Assembly: GCA_963798455.1 (NCBI GenBank)
Contig: CAWCTD010000004.1
Location: forward strand, 558,001 to 622,000
Length of the DNA: 64,000 nucleotides
Reading direction: 5' to 3'
DNA from: CAWCTD01 sp963798455
Lineage (GTDB): Bacteria > Acidobacteriota > Terriglobia > Bryobacterales > Bryobacteraceae
The notes under the pieces were generated by a model. That model saw only the letters and a program-made list of their open reading frames with translations, did no database searches and had not been told where the DNA came from. This document shows, piece by piece, positions 51,522-60,487 of the stretch. The stretch's first letter is position 1. The number at the start of each line of letters is the position of its first letter. The position numbers were made by a program, and so were the translations under genes.

Positions 51522-53546
51522 CTACATCATCGCCGTCGGGGGCGCGGGCTCATCGGGACTGCCCGCGCTGGCCAGGGGCAGCTTTACCATAAGGAAACCG
51601 AGCGCGAGCAGAACCATGAACCCGGTGTAGGTCCACGGCGCCTTGAAGATGGTGGGTATGCGCCACTCGAAGAAATGGAACGTGGCGACCAAGAGGCCAG
51701 CCAGCGCCTCCCCGGCGATCAAACCGGAAGCCGTGAGAACGCCGGCGTTTTCGACCCGCGCCTTCTGCGCCTCATTGCAGCCACGCTTCTGAGCGAAGCT
51801 GTCGGTGATCCAACGTATGATGCCGCCCACGAAAATGGCGAAGGTCGTCTCCAGCGGCAAATACATCCCGACCGCGAAGAGCATTGGGCTGCGCACCTGC
51901 ACCATGATCAGCGCAAACCCCATGAAGATCCCGACCACGACCAGCGGCCATGGCATGCTGCCCCCCACGATCCCCTGGGCGAGCGAGGCCATCAGCCCCG
52001 CCTGAGGAGCCGAAAGCTCCTTGTCTCCGAACCCGATTCCGCCCGCGTTGATATTGCCCTGGTGAAGAACCAGCAGTGGGAAATAGAGCAGCATGCTGGC
52101 CACGAAGACTCCCAGGAAGTCTCCGATCTGCATGCTCCTGGGAGTGCCGCCAAGGATGTGACCCACCTTGAGATCCTGAAGCATCTCGCCGGCGACGGCG
52201 GAGGAGACACAAACCACTGCGGCAACCCCCAGGACTGCCGCCACACCGCTGACGCCGGAAACGCCGATCGAGACCATCAACAGGGCGGCCACAATGAGGG
52301 TGGAGAGCGTGAGCCCCGAGACGGGGTTATTCGAGGACCCGATCAGCCCGACCAGGTTGCCGGAGACCGCGGCGAAGAAGAAGCCGAGCACGATCATCAC
52401 AAGTGCTGCCACGAGTCCGCCGGGAAGCGTGCCGGAGAAGTAGTAGTACAGAATCACCATGCAGACCAGGGTGACAGCCAGCCCGCCGAACACCGTCTTC
52501 GCGCCGAGATCGCGGCTCGTTCTGTCGGTTGCCTGGGCTGCGCCGCCGGCTTTCTTGAGATCCGAGACCGCCCGTTTCATGCCGACCGCCAAACTCTTCC
52601 TCATGCGGAATAGCGTGTAAGCGGCGCCGACCAGCATCCCGCCGACGGCGATCGGACGGACGGTGTAAAGCCAGATTGCCGTCGCCAGGCCGCCCCAGGA
52701 TTCGCCGGCGGCGCCGGGCGGGAGGGTGCTCTGAAGCTGCGGGCCAAGAAAGTACATGAACAGGGGCACGAGCAGGCCCCAGGCGACCACGCCCCCCGAA
52801 AAGTTGAGAGCCGCCAGACGCGGGCCGATGATGTAGCCAACACCGAGATACGCGGGGCTGATGGCAGGCGCGGAGGCCACCGTGACACCGCCCACGCCGA
52901 CCGTGTTGGCATCCGGCGTGTTCCCCAAGCGCACCACGCTCCGGCCCAACTGGCCGATGTTCACGAAGAAGTCCTTGCTGGCACTGAACAACTGGAGCAC
53001 TCCGAGCAGGTAGACCAGCGCGCCGACTCCCATGTTGGAGAAGAGGATCTTGGCGGCCTGGCTGCCGCGCTGCCCGGCCTTGTGGATCTCGGAGGCGGCC
53101 ACCGATTCGGGGAAGGGCAACTCGGGGTCCTCGACCATGACGCGGCGCAACAGGGTGACGAACAGGATGCCGAGGACGCCGCCTACCAGCATCAACACGC
53201 TGGACTTCCAATAGGCGTGCTCAAAGTCGAACGAGGGCCACGCCTTGGAGATGACGAAAGCCGGGATAGTGAAGATGGCTCCGGCGGCCACCGACTCGCC
53301 GATGGAGCCGATGGTTCGGGCGATGTTCTCTTCGAGGACGGAGCCGTGGAACAGGCGCAACACCGCCATGCCGATGACTGCCGCGGGGTAGGTGGCGGCA
53401 ATGGTCATGCCGGCGCGCAGGCCCAGGTAAGCGTTGGCGGCGCCGAGGATCACGGTCATGACTAGGCCGAGCAAGACGGCGCGCAGAGTGAACTCGGACA
53501 TCGGGAGGCTTTCGGGAACGTACGGGCGGTGTTTCTCCTCGCTCAT
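51522..53546 (-). CDS. OPT-family oligopeptide transporter
   Basis: A 674-residue multi-spanning permease. The N terminus MSEEKHRPYVPESLPMSEFT leads into FTLRAVLLGLVMTVILGAANAYLGLRAGMT-like first helices (seen as LGAANAYLGLRAGMTIAATY), typical of the OPT family; further signatures are GLLVALVMIVL-type helices and PRSMQIGDFLGV. GAGGGG precedes the chosen ATG on the minus strand; a longer frame upstream lacks homology. The substrate may be peptides or metal-chelate complexes; no partner gene helps. Confidence 0.88.
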   Translation of the reverse strand: MSEEKHRPYVPESLPMSEFTLRAVLLGLVMTVILGAANAYLGLRAGMTIAATYPAAVIGMAVLRLFHGSVLEENIARTIGSIGESVAAGAIFTIPAFVISKAWPSFDFEHAYWKSSVLMLVGGVLGILFVTLLRRVMVEDPELPFPESVAASEIHKAGQRGSQAAKILFSNMGVGALVYLLGVLQLFSASKDFFVNIGQLGRSVVRLGNTPDANTVGVGGVTVASAPAISPAYLGVGYIIGPRLAALNFSGGVVAWGLLVPLFMYFLGPQLQSTLPPGAAGESWGGLATAIWLYTVRPIAVGGMLVGAAYTLFRMRKSLAVGMKRAVSDLKKAGGAAQATDRTSRDLGAKTVFGGLAVTLVCMVILYYYFSGTLPGGLVAALVMIVLGFFFAAVSGNLVGLIGSSNNPVSGLTLSTLIVAALLMVSIGVSGVSGVAAVLGVAAVVCVSSAVAGEMLQDLKVGHILGGTPRSMQIGDFLGVFVASMLLYFPLLVLHQGNINAGGIGFGDKELSAPQAGLMASLAQGIVGGSMPWPLVVVGIFMGFALIMVQVRSPMLFAVGMYLPLETTFAIFVGGIIRWITDSFAQKRGCNEAQKARVENAGVLTASGLIAGEALAGLLVATFHFFEWRIPTIFKAPWTYTGFMVLLALGFLMVKLPLASAGSPDEPAPPTAMM

Positions 53547-53709
53547 GGCTATCCCCTCACAAACGGACATCATACCAGGGCACAGGCGCGGGAGTCCCGA
53601 GGCGGGCCATCCCTGCTTCCCGCCCGGGGGGCCTCGGATACGGTCCGGTTGACCCTGCCCTGGGCGGTCGCTATGATGGAAGTGAATCATCCACTAGGGA
53701 GGAACACGG

Positions 53710-54225
53710 ATGGGTCCGCTGGGCTATCAGGAAGTGGTGTTTATCTTTGTCCTTGCCCTGCTCATTTTCGGACCTAAGAAGCTTCCGGAATTGGGTAAGA
53801 CCATCGGCAAAGCACTCACCGAGTTCCGTCGCGCCTCAAGTGAACTCAAATCCACTTGGGACCGCGAAATGAGCAACCTGCAGCGGGAAAACGAATCGAT
53901 AAGGGAAGTCACGAGCGGCATCCAAAGCGAGCTCCACGACTACACTTCCCCCTATACATACGAGGAAGGTTCCTACGGATCGGCCTCGGAGGATTCCACC
54001 GCAGCAATTCCGTCCACTGTAAGCGCGTCCGCACCTGAGGGCGCTGAACCAATGGCCAGCGCGGAGCCGGAGACCGGCCTCGCCACGGCAGAAGCTGCCG
54101 CCGAAGACGCGGCCGAGGCTCACCAAGTCATGGTCGCCGAGTCGGGCGAGTTGGCCGCGGAGCCGAAGCCGGCCGCCGCGGCGGAGGGAGAGCCGTCGTC
54201 CGAGTCCCACGCCGTCGCAAGCTGA
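53710..54225 (+). CDS. tatA: TatA/TatB-type twin-arginine translocase subunit with long acidic tail
   Basis: A 171-residue protein. A short N-terminal transmembrane helix (VVFIFVLALLIF) is followed by the FGPKKLPELGKTIGKAL hinge and amphipathic helix, the TatA/B hallmark; residues 35-70 are a charged helix and 80-171 an Ala/Glu-rich low-complexity tail. The length and long helix favour a TatB-like role, but the two are hard to separate by sequence. AGGAGGAAC-type ribosome site precedes the ATG. tatC follows on the same strand. Confidence 0.88.
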   Translation: MGPLGYQEVVFIFVLALLIFGPKKLPELGKTIGKALTEFRRASSELKSTWDREMSNLQRENESIREVTSGIQSELHDYTSPYTYEEGSYGSASEDSTAAIPSTVSASAPEGAEPMASAEPETGLATAEAAAEDAAEAHQVMVAESGELAAEPKPAAAAEGEPSSESHAVAS

Positions 54226-54243
54226 GCCGTATAGATCACACAC

Positions 54244-55356
54244 ATGGAATCTGAGGATCTAAGACCCGGGGGCGAAACCCCCGGAGGCGAGACCGCGCCT
54301 CAAGACGGCTCTGTGCCCGCCGAAGCAGGTGAGCTGGAGGTGCACGGCGGCGATCCGTATGTGCCTGAGGCTGAGCCCGGCGTCTCACCCGCGGATGAGC
54401 CCCCCGCTGCCCCCGTGGCGATGGGGGGCGGCGGCGCCGGCGTCCCTCCTCCGCCCGTCCATGTCGATGAAGACGACGAGGAGGATGGGATGCTGCGCAT
54501 GTCCTTCCTGGAGCATCTGGAAGAGCTGCGCAGGCGGATGATCCTCGCGCTCGCCGGGCTGGGAGTAGCCTTTGCGTTCTGCCTGGTGTTCGCGAACCAG
54601 CTTTGGAGCTTCATCAGTGCTCCTGCCATCGAGGCGTTGCGGAACACGGGGGCTAGCCCGAACCTCGTTTTCATCCAGCCTACGGAAGCCTTCGCCATGA
54701 TCTGGATGAAGGCCCCCATGCTTGCCGCCGTGTTCCTGGCCTCGCCGTGGGTCCTTTATCAGGTTTGGGCTTTTATCGCCCCAGGCCTGTACAAGCGCGA
54801 GCGCCGCTGGGCAGCGCCGTTCGTGTTGTGCACGGCGGGCCTGTTCATATTGGGCGGCGCGTTCGCGTACTTCGTCGCTTTCCGGTTCGCCCTGGAGTTT
54901 CTGTTGAGCATTGGGCGGGACATCCATGTCGTGCCCATGATTACGGCCACCGAGTACTTCGACCTCTTCGTAAACGCGACACTGGGCATTGCACTCGTCT
55001 TCGAATTGCCGGTGCTGCTGTTCTTTCTGACACTGCTGAGGGTCGTAAGCCCCAGATGGCTGATGCGGAATGTCCGTTACGCCATCTTGGGCATCGCCAT
55101 CATCGCGGCGATCGTGACTCCGACTCCGGACATCTTCAACATGATGCTGTTCACGGTGCCGATGTGGCTGCTCTTCTTCGTGGGCGTGTTCGCCAGCTAC
55201 CTGCTGGTGCTGCACCGCGAGAAGCAGCGTTTTCCGTGGAAGAAAATAATCTACTGGGTCGTCGTGATTCTCGTGATCATCGCCGGTGTTCTTTACCTTG
55301 CCATGACCAGGTACGGCTACCACTACGTCCCACACTGGCCGTTCTTGACCCGCTGA
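54244..55356 (+). CDS. tatC: Sec-independent translocase protein TatC with acidic N-terminal extension
   Basis: A 370-residue protein. Residues 1-80 are a Pro/Glu/Gly-rich acidic extension. The TatC core starts at MSFLEHLEELRRRM and has six predicted helices, with LVFIQPTEAFAMIWMKAP and PWVLYQVWAFIAPGLYKRE conserved. TatC binds twin-arginine signals such as that of the DUF362 protein at 3602. The extension is longer than in typical TatC and mirrors the low-complexity tail of the neighbouring TatA/B. Confidence 0.93.
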   Translation: MESEDLRPGGETPGGETAPQDGSVPAEAGELEVHGGDPYVPEAEPGVSPADEPPAAPVAMGGGGAGVPPPPVHVDEDDEEDGMLRMSFLEHLEELRRRMILALAGLGVAFAFCLVFANQLWSFISAPAIEALRNTGASPNLVFIQPTEAFAMIWMKAPMLAAVFLASPWVLYQVWAFIAPGLYKRERRWAAPFVLCTAGLFILGGAFAYFVAFRFALEFLLSIGRDIHVVPMITATEYFDLFVNATLGIALVFELPVLLFFLTLLRVVSPRWLMRNVRYAILGIAIIAAIVTPTPDIFNMMLFTVPMWLLFFVGVFASYLLVLHREKQRFPWKKIIYWVVVILVIIAGVLYLAMTRYGYHYVPHWPFLTR

Positions 55357-55373
55357 TCCGCGGGAGCGACCGC

Positions 55374-55949
55374 TCAGGAGTGGAGCTTCTTTAGAAGCCA
55401 GGCCATGTTGCGGCCCAGCACCTTCATGGTTTCGATGCCCTCGGGATCCTTCTCGACTTCGCCCTTCTCACGGCCGATGCCTATGTTCCAGTACGACGAG
55501 GCCGGAATGATCATCTCGTTGATGAGAAAGAAATGGTTGAGCGCATCGAAGGCGTGCATGGCCCCCGCCCTCCGCACGGCGATCACCGCCGCGCCCACCT
55601 TGCGGCGCAGGAGCCCCCCGTTCGCGCGGGTCACCAGGCAGGCGCGGTCTATGAGCGCCTTGATTTCCGGCGACACGTCAGCCACGTAGGTCGGCGATCC
55701 GAGCAGGATGCCGTCGGCCGCTGCCATCGTCTGGATCAGCGCGTTGCCGTCATCGTCCTTCTGACCACACAGGCCATCTTTGCGCGAAGAGCAAGTGCGG
55801 CAGGCGATGCAGCCATGTATCTTCTTGCCCGAGAGCTGCACCATCTCGGTTTGGATGCCTTCGGCCTCCAATTCCCGCAGCACGTATCCCAGCAGGATTC
55901 CCGTGTTGCCGTCCTTCCTCGCGCTTCCATTGAACGCCACGACTTTCAT
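55374..55949 (-). CDS. NADPH-dependent FMN reductase / flavodoxin-fold protein
   Basis: A 191-residue flavodoxin-like reductase. The FMN phosphate motif is NGSARKDGNTG near residues 7-17; the family's cluster of Cys (GCIACRTCSSRKDGLC) follows, and LLGSPTYVADVSPEIKALID completes the isoprene-like pattern seen in the iron-sulfur flavoprotein group. The Cys cluster may bind a [4Fe-4S] cluster. Start chosen at the ATG 55949. Divergent from the MgtE-N/CBS gene. Confidence 0.85.
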   Translation of the reverse strand: MKVVAFNGSARKDGNTGILLGYVLRELEAEGIQTEMVQLSGKKIHGCIACRTCSSRKDGLCGQKDDDGNALIQTMAAADGILLGSPTYVADVSPEIKALIDRACLVTRANGGLLRRKVGAAVIAVRRAGAMHAFDALNHFFLINEMIIPASSYWNIGIGREKGEVEKDPEGIETMKVLGRNMAWLLKKLHS

Positions 55950-56077
55950 TTCCGAGCCAACTCCTCTCTCCTGATTCCTGCTGTGCAGTATACAACGATT
56001 GGCCACTCCTCCCGCCAGAAAATCCTTGCGGGACTCGCCGGGGATGCGTCATATTGGAGTTTGGCGGCACAGGTCAT

Positions 56078-56132
56078 GTAGAGCGCACCGAAGCCGGCCG
56101 TCTGCTCCTTGAACGTCCGAGGCGCGCTCTAC
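56078..56132 (+). promoter_or_regulatory. Possible structured leader upstream of the cation-transport genes
   Basis: A perfect 9-bp inverted repeat, GTAGAGCGC (56078-56086) and GCGCTCTAC (56124-56132), closes a 37-base loop 28 bases before the ATG at 56161. It could be a regulatory RNA hairpin. I could not match it to the M-box or yybP-ykoY consensus. Confidence 0.35.
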
Positions 56133-56160
56133 GCGCCCCGGTTAAGGTGGATGTTTTTCG

Positions 56161-57402
56161 ATGGCGGAAAGCCTGCTTTATCTGACGGAACTGGTCGGCC
56201 TGAAGGTGCTCGACACCAGGGGCCGCCGCATCGGCCGTGTCAGAGATGCCGCCCTCGTGCCGCTCATCGATTCCGTCCGGGTGGACCGCTATCTGGTGGG
56301 CGGCGGCTGGGCATGGCTCACCGTGCGCCACGACCAGGTTCATTCCATCTCTCTGGATGGCATTTCCTTGAAGGACGAACTCCTCACCCCGTACCACTCC
56401 GATGAGTACATGCTTCGTCTGGTGCGCGATTTGCTGGACCAGCAAATCATCGATGTCTCGGGCCGGAAGGTCGTTCGGGTCACCGACGTAACCTTCTCCG
56501 TCGCGCAGGAGGACGGCCATGACATGCTCAGGGTCCTGGAAGTGGACATCGGCATTCGCAGCATCTTCCGCCGGCTGTGCCAGGGCGTTCTGCCCGCGAG
56601 AGCGGTTCGCAAGCTCCAGCATCCTATCCCTCCAAACTCCATCCGCTGGGAGTTCTGCAACATCGTCGAGGCCGACCCCCAGAGGCGGCTGCGGCTGAAC
56701 ATCTCCCACGCGATGCTCGAGAAACTGCACCCGGCCGACCTCGCCGACATCGTCGAGGAATTGGGGTCGGAGGACCGCGAGGCGATCATGCGCGCCATCG
56801 ACAGCGAGGTGGCGGCCGACACCCTGTCCGAGGTGGATCCGAAGATGCAGGCGAGCATTCTGGAGTCGATGGACGCGGAGAAAGCCGCCGACATCGTCGA
56901 AGAAATGGCCCCGGACGAAGCCGCCGATGTGCTCGCGGAGCTCGAAGAAGAGACCTCGGAAGAGATTCTGCAGGAAATGGAAACCGAGCCGAAGACCGAG
57001 GTGCGGGAGCTTCTCGAGTTCGGAGAAGACACCGCTGGCGGCCTCATGAACACTGAGTACGTTCACCTGCACGAAAACGCCACCGTGGCCGACGCCGTCG
57101 CCGCCCTGAGGGGAAACGAAGAGCTGCTGGAATCCTTGAACACCCTGTTTCTCGTCGATGGGGAGGGGAGGCTGGTGGGCGCGGTGCCCGTGGCGCGGCT
57201 TTTCGTGGCGTCCGAGTCAGCCCTGCTCAAGGGACTGTCGAGCGAACCGCTGATCAAGGTCCCGGTGGAGGAGGAGCAGAAACGCGTCATTGAACTGTTC
57301 GACAAATACAACCTGCTGACGCTGCCAGTGGTCGACGACGAGGGCCGGCTGGCCGGCGTGATCACCGCCGACGATATCATCTCCGCATTGAGACAGAAAT
57401 GA
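56161..57402 (+). CDS. MgtE N-terminal/CBS-domain regulatory protein without transmembrane part
   Basis: A 413-residue soluble protein. Residues 1-145 contain PRC-barrel-like segments (LVGLKVLDTRGRRIGRVRD). About 180-285 is the MgtE N-domain, a superhelix of short repeats (LEKLHPADLADIVEELG, AADIVEEMAPDEAADVLAEL). About 290-413 holds the CBS pair (MNTEYVHLHENATVADAVAA, then LPVVDDEGRLAGVITADDI). MgtE uses these domains to sense cytosolic Mg2+; here the channel part is absent. It lies 12 bases upstream of an NRAMP gene, suggesting it gates that transporter. Confidence 0.9.
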   Translation: MAESLLYLTELVGLKVLDTRGRRIGRVRDAALVPLIDSVRVDRYLVGGGWAWLTVRHDQVHSISLDGISLKDELLTPYHSDEYMLRLVRDLLDQQIIDVSGRKVVRVTDVTFSVAQEDGHDMLRVLEVDIGIRSIFRRLCQGVLPARAVRKLQHPIPPNSIRWEFCNIVEADPQRRLRLNISHAMLEKLHPADLADIVEELGSEDREAIMRAIDSEVAADTLSEVDPKMQASILESMDAEKAADIVEEMAPDEAADVLAELEEETSEEILQEMETEPKTEVRELLEFGEDTAGGLMNTEYVHLHENATVADAVAALRGNEELLESLNTLFLVDGEGRLVGAVPVARLFVASESALLKGLSSEPLIKVPVEEEQKRVIELFDKYNLLTLPVVDDEGRLAGVITADDIISALRQK

Positions 57403-57414
57403 GCGCCGAGACCG

Positions 57415-58659
57415 ATGCTGAAACGATTCCGCTACCACATCGCCGTCTTCTTCTCCGTGATTGGACCGGGCTTCATCACGGCGATGGTGGACAATGACGC
57501 CGGCGGAATCTACACCTACTCGCAGGCCGGCGCCAGGTGGGGGTATCTTCCCCTCTGGACCCTGCTGCCGATAACCGTCCTCCTGATCATCACGCAGGAG
57601 ATGTGCTCGCGCATGGGCGCCGTTACCGGCAAGGGCCTGTCGGATCTGATCCGCGAGGAGTTCGGGCTGCGGGCGACGTTCTTCATGATGGCGGCTCTGG
57701 TGGCCACCAACCTGACCAACGTGATGGCCAACTTCGCCGGTATCGCCAGCTCGCTCGAGCTGTTCCATATCAGCCGATACGTCTCGGTGCCGCTGGGAGC
57801 CGCGGCGGTCTGGCTGCTGGTCGTCAGGGGCACGTACCAGAGCGTGGAGAAGGTGTTTCTGTTCGCCTGTGTGCTGTATGTCTGCTACATCGTCTCCGGC
57901 ATCCTGGTGGAGCCCAATTGGACCGAGGCCGCCATCTACAGCGTGAGGCCGGTGCTGATGCTGGATCCGGCTTACATTACGATCGTCATCGGGCTGGTGG
58001 GCACCTCCATCGCTCCTTGGATGCAGTTCTACTTGCAGGCGGCCGTGGTCGAAAAAGGGGTTACGGCCAAGGACTACGCCGAGTCCCGCATCGAGGTCAT
58101 CGTGGGCTGCATCGCGATGACGGTGATCGCCTTCTTCATCATCGTGGCCTGCGCCGGCGCCATTTGGACCACCTCCCCGCGCGACGTCTCCGACGCCGCC
58201 GACGCCGCCCTCGGCCTCAGGCCTTTCGGCAAGTACGCCTACCTGTTGTTCGCCGCGGGGCTGTTCAACGCTTCCCTGTTCGCGGCCTGCATACAGCCGC
58301 TTTCCACGGCGTACACGGTGTGCGAAGGGTTGGGTTTCGAATCCGGCGTCAATCGCCGATTCCGCCAGGCGCCCATCTTCTATTGGCTGTTCACGCTGCT
58401 GATCGCGGTCGGCGCCGCGGTGGTCCTGCTCCCGCATATGCCGCTGGTCAAAGTGATCATCTTTTCGCAGGTCCTCAACGGCGTGCTGCTGCCGTTCGTT
58501 CTGATCTTCATGATCCTGCTGGTAAACAAACGGGGCCTGATGGGGGAGTGGATCAATTCCCGGACCTACAACATCGTGGCGTGGCTGGCCGTCGTGATCA
58601 TGATCGGCCTGACCTTGGCCCTGGTGGGGATCAGCGGCCGCGACCTTTGGGGCCGGTAG
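57415..58659 (+). CDS. NRAMP-family divalent cation transporter, possibly Mg2+-type
   Basis: A 414-residue transporter with about eleven helices. TM1 is GPGFITAMVDNDAGGIYTY, where canonical NRAMP has DPGN; the metal-binding Asn is Gly here. TM6 reads GTSIAPWMQF; the canonical MPH has Ala and Trp in place of Met and His. Loss of the Met removes the soft ligand used for Mn2+/Fe2+. A group of NRAMP-related Mg2+ transporters with similar substitutions has been described; I recall this from the literature and have not checked it. The preceding MgtE-N/CBS gene supports Mg2+. Confidence 0.88.
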   Translation: MLKRFRYHIAVFFSVIGPGFITAMVDNDAGGIYTYSQAGARWGYLPLWTLLPITVLLIITQEMCSRMGAVTGKGLSDLIREEFGLRATFFMMAALVATNLTNVMANFAGIASSLELFHISRYVSVPLGAAAVWLLVVRGTYQSVEKVFLFACVLYVCYIVSGILVEPNWTEAAIYSVRPVLMLDPAYITIVIGLVGTSIAPWMQFYLQAAVVEKGVTAKDYAESRIEVIVGCIAMTVIAFFIIVACAGAIWTTSPRDVSDAADAALGLRPFGKYAYLLFAAGLFNASLFAACIQPLSTAYTVCEGLGFESGVNRRFRQAPIFYWLFTLLIAVGAAVVLLPHMPLVKVIIFSQVLNGVLLPFVLIFMILLVNKRGLMGEWINSRTYNIVAWLAVVIMIGLTLALVGISGRDLWGR

Positions 58660-58749
58660 CGATTCACCGGCGCCCGAACAGGGCCGGCGGCATCCATACG
58701 ACTTCCCGCCTGGTGAGCGTGTTGCATCCTCCTGGTAAACTGAATCCTG

Positions 58750-59142
58750 ATGAAGCGGTGTGCCGCACTCTTGCTTCTGATCGCCTCATTCTCATCCTGG
58801 GGTCAGCGGCCGCGCAAGCAGCAGAACGTCACCCGGCTCGAGGTCGTCGAGTTGAAGTCGGCGCGCGACGGGGGCCGGATCACCCTGGACGGAGAGGTTC
58901 GGAACACGGGCACGCGCCCTCTCACCAGGGTTATCCTCGTGTTCGATCTCCTGGACGCCGACCGGAAGACCATTTCCAGCCGCCGGGGCCCGATTGACGA
59001 GGCAGTGCTCGACCCGGGTGACTCATCGGCCTTCCACTTCTACGTTCCAGACCAGGCCCGGGCCGTGGAGATCCGCGTCGGCGCCCAGCAGCGCGGCCTG
59101 GAAATAAACGTCGCGAAACCCGGCCCTTTCCCGATCGAATAG
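58750..59142 (+). CDS. Small secreted FxLYD-like protein of unknown function
   Basis: A 130-residue exported protein with a signal peptide (MKRCAALLLLIASFSSW). The mature part is one beta-sandwich with LEVVELKSARDGGRITLDGE and GTRPLTRVILVFDLLDADR followed by DPGDSSAFHFYV, the strand pattern of FxLYD-type domains. No partner gene suggests a function. It ends shortly before aroA. Confidence 0.7.
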   Translation: MKRCAALLLLIASFSSWGQRPRKQQNVTRLEVVELKSARDGGRITLDGEVRNTGTRPLTRVILVFDLLDADRKTISSRRGPIDEAVLDPGDSSAFHFYVPDQARAVEIRVGAQQRGLEINVAKPGPFPIE

Positions 59143-59201
59143 ATAATCCCTCATGCAAGAAACGCATCCTGCCCGCCACCAGACTCCAAGGCTCTGTCCG
59201 C

Positions 59202-60434
59202 TTGCCCGGCGACAAATCGATCTCCCACCGCTATGCGATGCTGGCTGCCATTGCCCAAGGCACGACCCAGATCCAGAACTATGCCACGGGGGCCGATTGC
59301 CGGTCCACTCTCTCTTGCCTCGAGGCCCTGGGCGCGGAGATCCAGATCAGAGGGGCCAGCGTCCGCATCGAAGGCTGTGGCTTGGACGGATTGCGGGCGC
59401 CGGACGGCGCGCTTGACGCGGGCAACTCGGGCTCGACCATCCGGATGCTCTCCGGCATTCTGGCGGGACAGCCTTTCCTCAGCCGCATCGCCGGGGACGA
59501 GTCTCTGTCGCGGCGGCCGATGGACCGGGTCATGGTTCCGCTCCGGGAGATGGGGGCGCAAATCGCTGCCAGGGAGGGCCGATTCCCGCCTCTTGAAATT
59601 CGCGGGGGACGGTTGCAGCCGATCGACTACCCGCTCCCGGTTCCGAGCGCGCAGGTCAAGACCTGCGTTCTGTTCGCCGGGCTGTACGCTCCCGGCAGGA
59701 CGATTGTGCGAGAAACGGTTGCCACGCGCGACCATACCGAACTGGCGCTGCGTGGGTTCGGCGCTCAGATCGAGACGAAGGGCGGGATTATCACCTTGGA
59801 GGGTCGCCCTGGCCTTCGGGCCAGACAACTCGTGGCGCCGGGCGACCTTTCCTCCGCGGCCTTCTTCCTGGTGGCTGCCTTGCTGGTCCCCGGTTCCTCG
59901 GTACTGGTCCAAGGCGTGGGGCTGAACCCGACGCGCTCCGCGCTGCTGGATTTCCTGGCCTCGATGGGAGCCGCGGTGCAGCTTCAGAACCTTGAGACCC
60001 GCCAGGGAGAGATCACGGGCGACGTCCTCGTTCGAACTTCACCCATCAGGGGCGGCGTGATCGAGCAGGCGCTGACCGCGGCGCTGATCGACGAAATCCC
60101 CGTGCTGGCGATCCTGGGCGCAGCCAGCAAGGACGGCCTCTTGGTGAGGGACGCCCGGGAACTGCGAGTGAAGGAGACCGACCGCATCGCTACCGTGGCT
60201 GAGAACCTCCGCCGCCTGGGGGTGTCGGTGGAGGTGTACGAGGATGGTTTCTTCGTCGCCGGAGGCCAGAGCTTCCGTGCCGCCCGCCTCGACTCCTACG
60301 GTGATCACCGCATCGCCATGGCGTTCGCCGTCGCCGCCCTGCGAGCCGACGGAGAGTGCGTGATCGACGGGGCTGAAGCGGCCTGTGTATCTTTTCCCGA
60401 GTTCTTCGACGTCCTGCGCCAGTTGCAGAACTGA
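59202..60434 (+). CDS. aroA: 3-phosphoshikimate 1-carboxyvinyltransferase (EPSP synthase) AroA
   Basis: At least 410 residues. The catalytic PEP-binding motifs are present: LPGDKSISHRYAML, LDAGNSGSTIRMLSG, RDESLSRRPM-like GDESLSRRPMDR and late KETDRIA and DSYGDHRIAM. It forms 5-enolpyruvylshikimate 3-phosphate in aromatic biosynthesis. The TTG at 59202 is the only usable start in this frame, but the same frame reads ILPATRLQGSVR immediately upstream, which matches normal AroA N termini. No canonical start exists there, although an ATG at 59153 is one frame off, so a base indel near 59160 is likely. Confidence 0.9.
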   Translation: MPGDKSISHRYAMLAAIAQGTTQIQNYATGADCRSTLSCLEALGAEIQIRGASVRIEGCGLDGLRAPDGALDAGNSGSTIRMLSGILAGQPFLSRIAGDESLSRRPMDRVMVPLREMGAQIAAREGRFPPLEIRGGRLQPIDYPLPVPSAQVKTCVLFAGLYAPGRTIVRETVATRDHTELALRGFGAQIETKGGIITLEGRPGLRARQLVAPGDLSSAAFFLVAALLVPGSSVLVQGVGLNPTRSALLDFLASMGAAVQLQNLETRQGEITGDVLVRTSPIRGGVIEQALTAALIDEIPVLAILGAASKDGLLVRDARELRVKETDRIATVAENLRRLGVSVEVYEDGFFVAGGQSFRAARLDSYGDHRIAMAFAVAALRADGECVIDGAEAACVSFPEFFDVLRQLQN

Positions 60435-60487
60435 GCACGGACGCACTGGTTACCGTCCGAGTTGGCGGGCAACGCTAGAATGGCCGT

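Noticed and set aside
57217..58437. 406-codon minus-strand open frame
   Set aside because: Antisense of the NRAMP gene; composition (Asp/Gln/Arg/His-rich) is that of a shadow frame.
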